Source of the DNA: Clostridiales bacterium
GTDB taxonomy: Bacteria > Bacillota > Clostridia > Oscillospirales > Acutalibacteraceae
Direction of reading: 5' to 3'
Assembly (NCBI GenBank): GCA_022800315.1
Contig: JAAWQC010000014.1
Coordinates: 1-59,633 of the forward strand
Length of the DNA: 59,633 bases
The notes below the pieces were generated by a model that was not told the origin of the DNA, did no database searches, and saw nothing but the letters and a program-made list of their open reading frames with translations. Position numbers and translations under genes: made by a program. Shown here in pieces: positions 25,596-33,451 of this stretch (within the stretch, counting starts at the first letter, position 1; each line of letters opens with the position of its first letter).

Positions 25596-25699
25596 CCCGT
25601 TTCGGTGTGATGTAGTCCCGGCGCTCCGACAGGTGATCGTGCGCGCCGGCTTCGGGTATCGTTCCAGGAGGCTGACAGCCCGTGTCTCGCAGCCCGTGT

Positions 25700-25966
25700 T
25701 CAGGACTCCTGCTGCAGGGCCTGGTTTAGGGCGGCGGCCAGCTGGTCGGGGCAGGAAGAACTCTTAAAGCCGCATTGGATGCCGGAGAGGCGGCGGATGG
25801 CTTCCTCAGCGGGCATACCCTCCACCAGCCGGGAGACTCCCTGGGCGTTGCCGCTGCAGCCTCCCTCAAACCGTACATCCCGGACCAGTCCCTCTTCCAG
25901 ACAAAAAGTGATCTTGCGAGAGCAGACGCCGCGGGGGCGGTAGGTATGTTCCGTAACAGTGGACAT
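25700..25966 (-). CDS. TSCPD domain-containing protein (TIGR03905)
   Basis: An 88-aa protein that matches the TSCPD domain found at the C-terminus of class II ribonucleotide reductases and as stand-alone proteins. The signature is seen as KSSSCPDQLA near residue 69, with further cysteines at C-S-R-K (near 15), GGCSGN (near 36) and QCGFKS (near 64) that probably bind zinc. It lies 25 bases downstream of the PHP gene on the same strand. Confidence 0.85.
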   Translation of the reverse strand: MSTVTEHTYRPRGVCSRKITFCLEEGLVRDVRFEGGCSGNAQGVSRLVEGMPAEEAIRRLSGIQCGFKSSSCPDQLAAALNQALQQES

Positions 25967-25990
25967 AAGACAAAGACTCCTTAATGGTAA

Positions 25991-26836
25991 TCAGGCGTTT
26001 TTGCGTTTCATTTTATCCTTATAGCTCATCAGGGCGGCGACACAGTCGTCCTCCACCGCCGTACTGCCCAGCGGGCGCGCCGCCGGCGAGTACATCCCAT
26101 GGAAATCGGAGCCGCCGGTGGCCAGCAGGCCGTGCTCTTTGGCAAAAGCGAGCAGCCGCTCACTGTCCGTTTCGTCGTGATCGGGATGCCAGACCTCCAC
26201 CCCGTCGAGGCCGCTATCGGTTAGTTCTTCCAGCAGGTCCTCGTTATGATAGGCGGCGGGATGGGCCAGGACGGCGACGCCGCCGGCGCTGTGGATCAAT
26301 TCCAGTACCTCGCGCGTGTCGGGGTACTCGGTTTCCACCAGAGCGGCGCCGTGGCCGGGGGCGAAAAGCTGATCATATATATCGCCGTAAATGGAGTCGG
26401 CATAACCGGCGTCCATCAGGGCATGCATGATGTGCTGCTTGTAGATGTTGGTGCTGCCGGTGGCGCACTTGACGATCAGTTCCGGCGTGATGGGAAAATA
26501 CCGCATGACCTTGCGCACCATGGCCATGGAGGATTTTTTCCGGCTCTCACTGGTGCGGCGGCACATCCCCTCGAGACGGTCGGGAATATCGCACAGGTAG
26601 CACAGCAGGTGGGCCTTTTTCTGCCGGGGCGTATCAATGGTGGAAAATTCCACACCGTGAATAACGTTCAGCTGCTGCCGCCGCCCAATGATCACCGCGC
26701 GGGTAGCCGCCGCCGTGGTGTCGTGGTCGGTTATGGATATCGCTGACAAACCGCGCCGTTTGGCGATGGCTATCAGCTCGTCAATCCCCATGGAACCGTC
26801 GGAAATTTTTGTATGACAGTGTAGATCGCTTGCCAA
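25991..26836 (-). CDS. PHP domain phosphoesterase
   Basis: A 281-aa PHP-family metal-dependent phosphoesterase similar to YciV/RNase AM-type 3',5'-nucleotide phosphatases. The motifs are SDLHCHTKISDG at residues 3-14, ITDHDTT (near 36), HGVEFST (near 60), AVLAHPAAYHNEDL (near 195) and GGSDFHGMYSP (near 247). It starts ATGGCAAGCG and is followed by the TSCPD gene. It probably degrades short nucleotides in the cytoplasm. Confidence 0.88.
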   Translation of the reverse strand: MASDLHCHTKISDGSMGIDELIAIAKRRGLSAISITDHDTTAAATRAVIIGRRQQLNVIHGVEFSTIDTPRQKKAHLLCYLCDIPDRLEGMCRRTSESRKKSSMAMVRKVMRYFPITPELIVKCATGSTNIYKQHIMHALMDAGYADSIYGDIYDQLFAPGHGAALVETEYPDTREVLELIHSAGGVAVLAHPAAYHNEDLLEELTDSGLDGVEVWHPDHDETDSERLLAFAKEHGLLATGGSDFHGMYSPAARPLGSTAVEDDCVAALMSYKDKMKRKNA

Positions 26837-27119
26837 AAGAGTTACACCCCAGCTTTCTTTTCAGGTGCCCAAAACCGCTGGCACCCCGGAGGGCAGACCC
26901 CCCACATTACCGTTCTCTATCCTAATAAATTAAGTATACACCCTGAAAATGGGAAAGACAAGCCCATTTTGCCGTATTCCGACGGCCCGTTCACCGGATT
27001 AAGACCCGGTCGGGACCAGTCCGCGGCTGGACAGACCGCTGAGGATGCTCTATAATGAAAAGAAACCATCGGGGGACGACGAGGGCGCCGGCCAGCGGCA
27101 GCGGCCGGCGAAAGGACGG
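26837..27119. other. Divergent intergenic region
   Basis: It holds GGTGCC/GGCACC hairpin arms near 26866-26885 and a rightward promoter (27028-27056). No gene or named RNA is recognised. Confidence 0.4.
27028..27056 (+). promoter_or_regulatory. Promoter of the glycosyltransferase operon
   Basis: TGGACA at 27028-27033, a 17-bp spacer and a perfect TATAAT at 27051-27056. Confidence 0.7.
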
Positions 27120-28265
27120 ATGAATATGAAAGTACTGTTGGTCATCGACCAGTTTGACAATGCCAATAACGGCACCACCATTTCCGCGCGCCGTTTTGCC
27201 GAAACGCTTGGCCGCCACGGCAACGAGGTACGGGTAGTCAGCACCGGCGAGGCCGCGGACGGCAAATACGTGGTCAAGGAGCTCCCGCTGCTGCCCCTGG
27301 CCAACTGGATCGTAAAAAAGCAGGGAATGTGTTTTGCCCAATCCGACCGGCGTCTGCTGGAAGAGGCGGTTGGCTGGGCCGACGTGGTGCATTTCCTCCT
27401 GCCGTTTTGGCTGGGCATGGCGGGGGTCAAGGTGGCGGAACGCCTCAAGGTACCCCATACGGCCGCCTTTCACGTCCAGCCTGAAAATATCACCTATACG
27501 CTGGGCATGGGCCGGTGGGCCGGCCTCAACGATGGATTGTACAAGGGGTTCAACCGCCTGTTCTATAACCGGTTTACCCACATCCACTGCCCGAGTAATT
27601 TTATCGCGGGTGAGCTGCGCCGGAACGGGTATACCGCCCAGCTCCACGTCATCAGCAATGGGGTGGACCCCGCCTTTACCTATCGCCGTCTTCCCAAACC
27701 ACCGGAATATCGGGATCGTTTTCTGATCCTGATGGTGGGCCGCCTGTCCAACGAAAAGCGGCAGGACGTCCTGATTGAGGCGGTGAAAAAATCCCGCTAT
27801 GCCAACCATATCCAGCTGATACTGGCGGGCAAGGGGCCCAACCGTCGGAAATACGAAGAGATGGGCCGAGGACTGCGGTATCCGCCGGTCATGGGATTTT
27901 ACACGAAGGATCAGCTGCGTGACCTCATCGCCACCTGCAATCTCTATGTCCATGCCGCCGATGCGGAGATCGAAGCCATTTCCTGTATGGAAGCCTTTTG
28001 CAGCGGCCTGGTGCCGGTGATATCCAACAGCCCCAAATCAGCCACGCCGCAGTTTGCCCTGGATGACCGCAGTCTGTTCCGTTCGGGGGACAGCGATGAT
28101 CTGGCGGCCAAGATCGATTATTGGGCCAGCCACGGCGACGAACGGCGGGCCATGGGTCGGCGATACAGCGAATATGGCAAACGGTACGGGATCGATGTTT
28201 GCGTCGAACAAATTGAGGAGATGTTCCGGCAGGCTATCGAGGAACAGTCTGCGGCGGGGATTTGA
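27120..28265 (+). CDS. Glycosyltransferase family 4
   Basis: A GT4-type (GT-B fold) sugar transferase of 381 aa. The N-terminal half begins MNMKVLLVIDQFDNANNGTT. The C-terminal donor domain shows LMVGRLSNEKRQDVLIEAV (near residue 204) and the E-x7-E motif in AEIEAISCMEAFCSGLVPVI (near 283). It is probably cytoplasmic and membrane-associated, acting on a lipid or polysaccharide. The neighbouring acyltransferase gene, 22 bases downstream, supports a glycolipid pathway. The ATG has AAAGGA upstream; an ATG two codons later is also possible. Confidence 0.9.
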   Translation: MNMKVLLVIDQFDNANNGTTISARRFAETLGRHGNEVRVVSTGEAADGKYVVKELPLLPLANWIVKKQGMCFAQSDRRLLEEAVGWADVVHFLLPFWLGMAGVKVAERLKVPHTAAFHVQPENITYTLGMGRWAGLNDGLYKGFNRLFYNRFTHIHCPSNFIAGELRRNGYTAQLHVISNGVDPAFTYRRLPKPPEYRDRFLILMVGRLSNEKRQDVLIEAVKKSRYANHIQLILAGKGPNRRKYEEMGRGLRYPPVMGFYTKDQLRDLIATCNLYVHAADAEIEAISCMEAFCSGLVPVISNSPKSATPQFALDDRSLFRSGDSDDLAAKIDYWASHGDERRAMGRRYSEYGKRYGIDVCVEQIEEMFRQAIEEQSAAGI

Positions 28266-28287
28266 CCGCCAAGTGAGAGGGGTACCC

Positions 28288-29100
28288 ATGAAAGAATCCA
28301 AACGGCTGGGAATGTCCGGTCCGAAGTCCTATAAACCAAAGCCGCTGACCATCGATGACGCCTACACCTTTTTGAACCGGGGACCGCTGTTCCGCTTTCT
28401 CTGCGGCGCCTTCCGCCGGTTTGCCTATTGTATCCTGCGGGTATACAACCGGTTGTTTTTCGACCTGCGGGTCACGGGACGGGAATATCTGCGGGGGATA
28501 GATGGCGGAGCCGTAACCATATGCAATCACGTCAATTTGCTGGATTGTACCTTTGTCGCCTGTCACTGCGGGAAAAAGAAACCCTGGTTCCCCACCCTGA
28601 AATCCAACCTGGAGATCCCCTTTATCCGCCGGCTGGTGGAATATCTGGGCGGCTTCCCCATCCCGGAAACGCCGCGGGCGTTTCGCAGCTTTTCACTGAA
28701 GATCGAGGAGATGCTGAACGAGGGGGAATGGGTGCACCTGTTTCCTGAAGGGGAACTGATTCCCTATTGCCGTGAACTGCGGCCGTTTCATCGGGGAGCG
28801 TTTAATTATGCCTGCCGCTGCCAGGTGCCGGTGATCCCCTTCGTGGTCACCTATCGGCAGAATACCGGTCTGCGGCGTCTGCTGCGACGTCAGCCGGCCC
28901 TGGACCTCACCATACTGCCGCCGGTATATCCACGGGCGGAGGGCGGCCGGGCAGAAACCCTCCGCGTGATGGACCGCTGCCGCCGGGAGATGCAGGACCG
29001 AATCGATTTCGGCAGCGGTATACATCGGCGGATAGAGGAGGCCGGCGGGGAGCTAATTCGTACGGCGGTGGAGACTGAAGAAAGACAGGCGGTATCCTGA
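28288..29100 (+). CDS. 1-acyl-glycerol-phosphate acyltransferase (PlsC-like)
   Basis: A 270-aa membrane-associated acyltransferase. The catalytic H-x4-D motif is NHVNLLD (near residue 79), followed by the acceptor motif LFPEGELIPYC (near 151). A hydrophobic segment (about residues 32-52) probably anchors it. I chose ATG 28288 because the upstream in-frame starts lie inside the glycosyltransferase gene. Paired with that gene, it may acylate a glycolipid instead of making bulk phosphatidate. A strong terminator follows. Confidence 0.88.
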   Translation: MKESKRLGMSGPKSYKPKPLTIDDAYTFLNRGPLFRFLCGAFRRFAYCILRVYNRLFFDLRVTGREYLRGIDGGAVTICNHVNLLDCTFVACHCGKKKPWFPTLKSNLEIPFIRRLVEYLGGFPIPETPRAFRSFSLKIEEMLNEGEWVHLFPEGELIPYCRELRPFHRGAFNYACRCQVPVIPFVVTYRQNTGLRRLLRRQPALDLTILPPVYPRAEGGRAETLRVMDRCRREMQDRIDFGSGIHRRIEEAGGELIRTAVETEERQAVS

Positions 29101-29116
29101 GACGGTATTGATAAGC

Positions 29117-29154
29117 AAAACACCCTGCACACCAACCGGTGTGCAGGGTGTTTT
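29117..29154 (+). terminator. Terminator of the glycosyltransferase operon
   Basis: A 17-bp perfect stem (29117-29133 with 29138-29154) containing CACCCTGCACACC, with an AACC loop and T-tract. Confidence 0.92.
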
Positions 29155-29257
29155 CATACGCGGACACATTTTGTTGACAAAATACTGACAAGTGCGCCGT
29201 ATTCTGGTGACACCGGCCGGACATTCCCGTTTTAGACTGAGAAAAACGAAGACGGGG

Positions 29258-30061
29258 ATGAGTATTGTGAAGGAAAAGCGGAACCGCCCGTTATGGGTAT
29301 CACTGGTATTGCTGCTGTCTCTGCTGTCGATCGTGGTGGCAGGCGCCAGCCTGTCGGGAAGAGAAAAAATTTTTTCAGAAGCGGTGGTGGGGATTACGCC
29401 ATCCCGTGCGGCGGTGTCGGGGGATACTACGACAGGGTGTGTTTCGCCAGAACATCGGGCAGATGGCAAAATACTGATCAACGTCCCCTATATCAGCCAG
29501 GAGGGGACGCTTCCCACCGGCTGTGAGATCGTCAGCAGCACCATGCTGCTGCGGTATTACGGCATCAATACGACAGCGGAGGAGTTAGCCCTTCGCATCC
29601 CCCGCCGGGAGGTGCGGTGGGAGAACGGAATGCGGACCGGCCCCCACCCCGCCGAAATGTTCGCAGGAAATCCTTTTGCTTCCGCCAGTTATGGCTGTTA
29701 CGCGCCGGTCATCGCTGAGCTGCTGAACCGGGAGCTGGAGAATAGCGATTTACAGGCATCCGCGGTTACCGGCGCCGACCTTAACGACCTGATTAACGAA
29801 CAGGTGGCACAGGGACGTCCTGTATTGATCTGGGCAACGATGGATATGAAAGCCTCCGTTTCCGGCGATTCCTGGACGCTGGACGACGGCAGTACGTTTA
29901 CCTGGCGCAAAAACGAACACTGTCTCGTGCTGGTGGGCGCCGATGAGCAGGGGTATTATTTCAACGATCCCTATCAGGGCAACGGTCTGGTCCACTATGA
30001 CCGCACTCTGGTGGAAAAGCGATATGCGGAATTGGGGTGGCAAGCTGTGGTCGTCGCCTAA
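29258..30061 (+). CDS. Secreted C39-like cysteine peptidase
   Basis: A 267-aa exported protein with an N-terminal helix (residues about 11-35) that acts as signal or anchor, then a papain-like C39 domain. The catalytic Cys lies in LPTGCEIVSSTMLL (near residue 92), His in NEHCLVLVG (near 223) and Asp in YFNDPYQGNG. Related proteins have roles in peptide or cell-wall processing. ATG 29258 has GGGG just before it, and a GTG at 29267 is an alternative. Its stop codon lies inside the first unit of an 88-bp tandem repeat. Confidence 0.85.
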   Translation: MSIVKEKRNRPLWVSLVLLLSLLSIVVAGASLSGREKIFSEAVVGITPSRAAVSGDTTTGCVSPEHRADGKILINVPYISQEGTLPTGCEIVSSTMLLRYYGINTTAEELALRIPRREVRWENGMRTGPHPAEMFAGNPFASASYGCYAPVIAELLNRELENSDLQASAVTGADLNDLINEQVAQGRPVLIWATMDMKASVSGDSWTLDDGSTFTWRKNEHCLVLVGADEQGYYFNDPYQGNGLVHYDRTLVEKRYAELGWQAVVVA

Positions 30062-30143
30062 AAATCATCGAAACGATACGCTATCCGGCGACGACCTCAA
30101 AAATCCTGCGGATTTTTCGAACGGGGCGGGTGGTCGGGAGGCC
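30056..30143. repeat. 88-bp tandem repeat, unit 1
   Basis: The first of two nearly identical 88-bp units. It covers the last codons of the C39 peptidase gene and contains a perfect hairpin AAAAATCC-TGC-GGATTTTT at 30099-30117. Confidence 0.85.
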
Positions 30144-30231
30144 GCCTAAAAATTATCGAAACGATACGCTATCTGGCGACGACCTCAAAAATCCTGCGGA
30201 TTTTTCGAACGAGGCGGGTGGTCGGGAGGCC
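30144..30231. repeat. 88-bp tandem repeat, unit 2
   Basis: The second unit differs from the first at only four or five bases and keeps the same hairpin (30187-30205). The hairpins may act as the transcription end of the peptidase gene. Confidence 0.85.
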
Positions 30232-30271
30232 ACTTAAAAAGGGAGGTGCTCCCTTCTTCACGCTATATCAT

Positions 30272-30300
30272 TTGACAGTCAAAGTAAATGGTGGTAAACT
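30272..30300 (+). promoter_or_regulatory. Promoter of the hydrolase at 30327
   Basis: TTGACA at 30272-30277, a 17-bp spacer and TAAACT at 30295-30300, 26 bases before the ATG. Confidence 0.75.
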
Positions 30301-30326
30301 GCTCAAGTCTGAAAGGAGCGTTTACC

Positions 30327-31316
30327 ATGAAAAAGCGGACAAAAATTATCATTGCGGTCTGTTCAGCGGTGGTGGTGCTGTTGGTCGGCGGCCTGGGGTT
30401 TGCCGGCAATTACTTCTTTGATTATGCGTTGGTACGCGCCGAAGACGGCAGTGTGGGCGGGTCCGACCGCGACGTGGCCAATGTGACCGATGTGCCGGAG
30501 GATCAGAAGGCGGAGCAGCTCAACCGGGAGATGGCCGGCGCCCGTACCGAAAAATGGCTCGAGACAGCGGATAAGCAGACCGAAGCTATCCAGTCGGCCG
30601 ACGGACTGAAGCTGACCGGTACCCGTTTTACCGCCGCGGAACCGTCCCATAAATGGGTGGTGGCCGTGCACGGCTATACCTCCAAACAGCAGAACATGTG
30701 GGATATCGCCTGCCGGTATGCTGAGCAGGGCTATAACATCCTGACCCCCGACCTGCGCAGCCACGGGGACAGCGAAGGGCAATATATCGGTATGGGCTGG
30801 CTGGATCGCAAGGACCTGCTGCTGTGGATAGATAAGGTGGTCGAATGGGATCCCGACGCGCAGATTGTCCTGCACGGCGTCTCGATGGGGGCGGCTACCG
30901 TGATGATGGTGTCCGGTGAGACGCTGCCCTCCCAGGTGAAGACGATTGTGGAGGACTGCGGTTACACCGATGTCCGCACAGTATTCGCCACCGAGCTGAA
31001 ACTGCGGTTTGGCCTGCCGGAATTCCCGCTGATGGACGCCTTCAATCTGGTCGGCATGCTGCGGGCGGGCTATTCCATCAACGAAGCGTCCGCTCTGGAA
31101 CAGGTCAGGAAGGCAACGGTGCCGATGCTGTTTATCCACGGCGACGCGGATGATTTCATACCGGTGGAGATGGTGGATACCCTGTACGATGCTGCACCGG
31201 TCGAAAAGGATAAGCTGATTGTTCACGGTGCGGGCCACGCCGCCGCGTGCCATGTGGACCCGGACGGCTATTACGGCAAAGTATTTGAGTTTACCGGACG
31301 GTATATCGGGGAATAA
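30327..31316 (+). CDS. Exported alpha/beta hydrolase (serine aminopeptidase-like)
   Basis: A 329-aa hydrolase anchored by an N-terminal helix (residues 6-32) and probably facing outward. The hydrolase domain starts near residue 95 and has VAVHGYTSKQQNMW, the nucleophile motif HGVSMGAATV (Ser near 197), the acid in IHGDADDFIP and the His in GAGHAAACH. This layout is common in clostridial S33-type hydrolases. It is a single-gene unit between a strong promoter and a bidirectional terminator. AAAGGAGC precedes the ATG. Confidence 0.87.
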   Translation: MKKRTKIIIAVCSAVVVLLVGGLGFAGNYFFDYALVRAEDGSVGGSDRDVANVTDVPEDQKAEQLNREMAGARTEKWLETADKQTEAIQSADGLKLTGTRFTAAEPSHKWVVAVHGYTSKQQNMWDIACRYAEQGYNILTPDLRSHGDSEGQYIGMGWLDRKDLLLWIDKVVEWDPDAQIVLHGVSMGAATVMMVSGETLPSQVKTIVEDCGYTDVRTVFATELKLRFGLPEFPLMDAFNLVGMLRAGYSINEASALEQVRKATVPMLFIHGDADDFIPVEMVDTLYDAAPVEKDKLIVHGAGHAAACHVDPDGYYGKVFEFTGRYIGE

Positions 31317-31318
31317 AT

Positions 31319-31345
31319 AACCGGGAGGCGGCCAGCCTCCCGGTT
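31319..31345. terminator. Bidirectional terminator
   Basis: AACCGGGAGGC (31319-31329) pairs with GCCTCCCGGTT (31335-31345), between two converging genes. Confidence 0.88.
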
Positions 31346-31348
31346 TTC

Positions 31349-31927
31349 CTATTTTTTAGATTTGGCCCATTTTTTGCGTTTGCGGGTGGCCTCGTTCAGC
31401 TCCGGATCACTGAGGATGCGAGGAGAGGAAGCGTTCAACCTGCTGCCGCCTGCCTCTTTCCATTTACGTCCCTCCCGTGCGGACTGACGCACCAGCGAGC
31501 GCCTTTCCTCTATCCGGCGAAACCCCCAGGTCATCAGCATCAGGACCGGGACGATGAGAAAGCTGTAATGGCACAGCACCAGCTTTTGCAGGGAGAGGCC
31601 GTATTCTCCATAGGCATTGGTGGTAAGGGGAAAGGCGCGGCTCATGGAAAGGGTGGTAACCAGTAGCGCGATACCCGCGACGGCGCTGAGCGCCAGACCG
31701 ATATACGGCCGTTTTTTCCACACGGTAAACAAAATAACAGCCAGGATCATCAGCAGGGTGATGACCACCAGGGGAACGACATTGTACACCTTTTCAGGCA
31801 TTTCCTGTTCGACGGCGCGCAGGTTATTTTCCACGACGATGCCATAAGCGGCCAGAAACTGCATGACGCTGTATACCACCAGTGCCACCCACATCAGTAC
31901 GCGGGTAATGGTCGAGGCTATGCGCAT
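31349..31927 (-). CDS. Four-helix membrane protein of unknown function
   Basis: I do not recognise this 192-aa protein. It has four hydrophobic helices (about residues 8-28, 48-68, 74-96 and 112-132) and then a strongly basic C-terminal tail (residues 140-192) that is likely cytoplasmic. There is no motif that suggests catalysis. It converges with the hydrolase at a shared terminator and is divergent from the PflA-type gene. Confidence 0.65.
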   Translation of the reverse strand: MRIASTITRVLMWVALVVYSVMQFLAAYGIVVENNLRAVEQEMPEKVYNVVPLVVITLLMILAVILFTVWKKRPYIGLALSAVAGIALLVTTLSMSRAFPLTTNAYGEYGLSLQKLVLCHYSFLIVPVLMLMTWGFRRIEERRSLVRQSAREGRKWKEAGGSRLNASSPRILSDPELNEATRKRKKWAKSKK

Positions 31928-32172
31928 GTACGCTTCATCCTTTCGGTGGAATGGTTGCTTTTGTGTTTAAGCATACCATACTTTCGGGGATATTCAACCG
32001 CTAATCCTCAGTTTTTTATTGGCAGATATCAGAGGATTGCTCCGGGTGGTGTATTCTGATATACTGAAAGCAGCATCCATTACGCATCTGTCAAAAACGA
32101 CCTTAGGATTTATTTGGTATAAAATATGAACATAATTACTAAAAGTATATTACAGAAAACGGGGAGGCGGCA
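31928..32172. other. Divergent AT-rich intergenic region
   Basis: It contains the imperfect dyad ATCCTCAG/CAGAGGAT near 32003-32038 and a TATAAA near 32118 that could be part of the rightward promoter. No gene is seen. No clear FNR- or Rex-type site was found for the oxygen-sensitive enzyme activase that follows. Confidence 0.4.
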
Positions 32173-32901
32173 ATGGACAAGGTAAAGGGACGGATACACT
32201 CGGTGGAGAGCTTCGGCGCCCTGGACGGACCGGGCATCCGTTATATATTGTTCATGCAGGGATGTCCCCTTCGCTGCCTGTTCTGCCACAACCCCGATTC
32301 CTGGCATCTGTCGGGCGGACGGGAAACGGATTCCGAAGAGGTGGTATTGGATATCCTGCGATATCGCCGGTTTCTGAAAGGGGGAGGGGTCACTCTTTCC
32401 GGTGGGGAACCTTTGATGCAGCCGGAATTTGCAGCCGCCATCCTTGAGGGGTGCCGGGAGCAGGGTCTGCACACAGCGATCGATACCTCCGGGGCGGTGC
32501 CGCTGAAGTCCTGCCAACACGCGGTGGACACTGCCGATATGCTGTTGCTGGATATCAAAGCCGCGGACGACGCCCTTTTCCGGCGTCTGACGGGACGGGG
32601 GATGGAAAACACGTGGGCGGTGCTGGACCACTGCGAAAATACCGGCAAAACGGTATGGATCCGCCATGTGCTGGTTCCCGGCCTGACACTGGACGATGAC
32701 CTGCTGGGCCGGCTGGGACAGATGCTGAGGCCGTATACCTGCATCGAACGGGTGGAACTGCTGCCTTTTCATAAGCTGGGCGAGTACAAATGGCGGGAGC
32801 TGGGGGAAGCCTATACGCTGAGCGGCACCCTGCCTCCCACGCCCGAGGAAGAGGAGAAGGCCCGGCATATCCTGCAGGAATACGGCCTGACGGTGCGGTA
32901 A
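32173..32901 (+). CDS. pflA: Pyruvate formate-lyase activating enzyme (radical SAM)
   Basis: A 242-aa radical-SAM activase that installs a glycyl radical on a partner enzyme, usually pyruvate formate-lyase. The cluster motif is C-P-L-R-C-L-F-C (C-x3-C-x2-C, near residue 33), preceded by SVESFGALDGPGIRYILF, and SGGEPLMQ (near 78) is the SAM-binding glycine-rich motif. The enzyme to be activated is not encoded in the window, so the exact partner is inferred from family resemblance. A hairpin terminator follows. Confidence 0.9.
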   Translation: MDKVKGRIHSVESFGALDGPGIRYILFMQGCPLRCLFCHNPDSWHLSGGRETDSEEVVLDILRYRRFLKGGGVTLSGGEPLMQPEFAAAILEGCREQGLHTAIDTSGAVPLKSCQHAVDTADMLLLDIKAADDALFRRLTGRGMENTWAVLDHCENTGKTVWIRHVLVPGLTLDDDLLGRLGQMLRPYTCIERVELLPFHKLGEYKWRELGEAYTLSGTLPPTPEEEEKARHILQEYGLTVR

Positions 32902-32930
32902 TGGGTCCGACGGAAAAGGCAGGGAAAAGA

Positions 32931-32964
32931 AAAAAACCTCCCCGCCGGGCGGGAAGGTTTTTTG
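32931..32964. terminator. Bidirectional terminator
   Basis: AAAAAACCT...CCCGCC pairs with CGGG...AGGTTTTTT around GGG between 32931 and 32964, with one bulge. It lies between converging genes. Confidence 0.85.
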
Positions 32965-32982
32965 CTCACTTACGGCAAGAGG

Positions 32983-33246
32983 TTATCTCTTGGAGAAGCA
33001 TTCGCTGCAGTACACAGGACGGTCGCCGCGGGGCTGGAAGGGGACCTGGGTCTCCTTGCCGCATTCCGCACAGACAGCGGGATACATTTCGCGACGGACG
33101 CCGCCATTCTTGCGGGCGTCACGGCAGGGCTTGCATCTCTGCGGCTCGTTGGTGAAACCTTTTTCAGCGTAGAATTCCTGTTCGCTGGCAGTAAAGGTGA
33201 ATTCGGCGCCGCATTCTTTGCAGGTGAGAGTCTTGTCTTCGTACAT
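32983..33246 (-). CDS. Double zinc-ribbon protein
   Basis: An 87-aa protein made of two C-x2-C pairs in each half: C-K-E-C and C-K-P-C in the first, C-A-E-C and C-S-E-C in the second. The first half (TCKECGAEFTFTASEQEFYA) matches the zf-trcl zinc-ribbon group of Firmicutes. I chose ATG 33246 (MYEDKT); a longer in-frame start at 33309 lies across the promoter. Probably a nucleic acid- or protein-binding cytoplasmic factor of unknown role. Confidence 0.83.
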   Translation of the reverse strand: MYEDKTLTCKECGAEFTFTASEQEFYAEKGFTNEPQRCKPCRDARKNGGVRREMYPAVCAECGKETQVPFQPRGDRPVYCSECFSKR

Positions 33247-33307
33247 GGATAGATAACCCCGTTTATAAAAAGAGTTGCCCGACCCAATATGGTCAGGCAC
33301 TATATCC

Positions 33308-33336
33308 ATTATACGTCAGCCAAAGCCATTTGTCAA
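33308..33336 (-). promoter_or_regulatory. Promoter of the zinc-ribbon gene
   Basis: Read leftward: TTGACA (33336-33331), a 17-bp spacer and TATAAT (33313-33308), perfect at both hexamers. Confidence 0.88.
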
Positions 33337-33451
33337 CCGGCAACAACCGGATAATTTTGATTCTTTTTCCATTAACGCCCTTTGAGACGGGAAATTCCCG
33401 CCGGGGGCCCCCTGAAGGGTGTACAAAGCGACCTGAGGAGGTTTATTATCG

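Noticed and set aside
30056-30231. A CRISPR-like repeat pattern
   Set aside because: Only two adjoining 88-bp units without spacers, and no cas genes; it is a tandem duplication.
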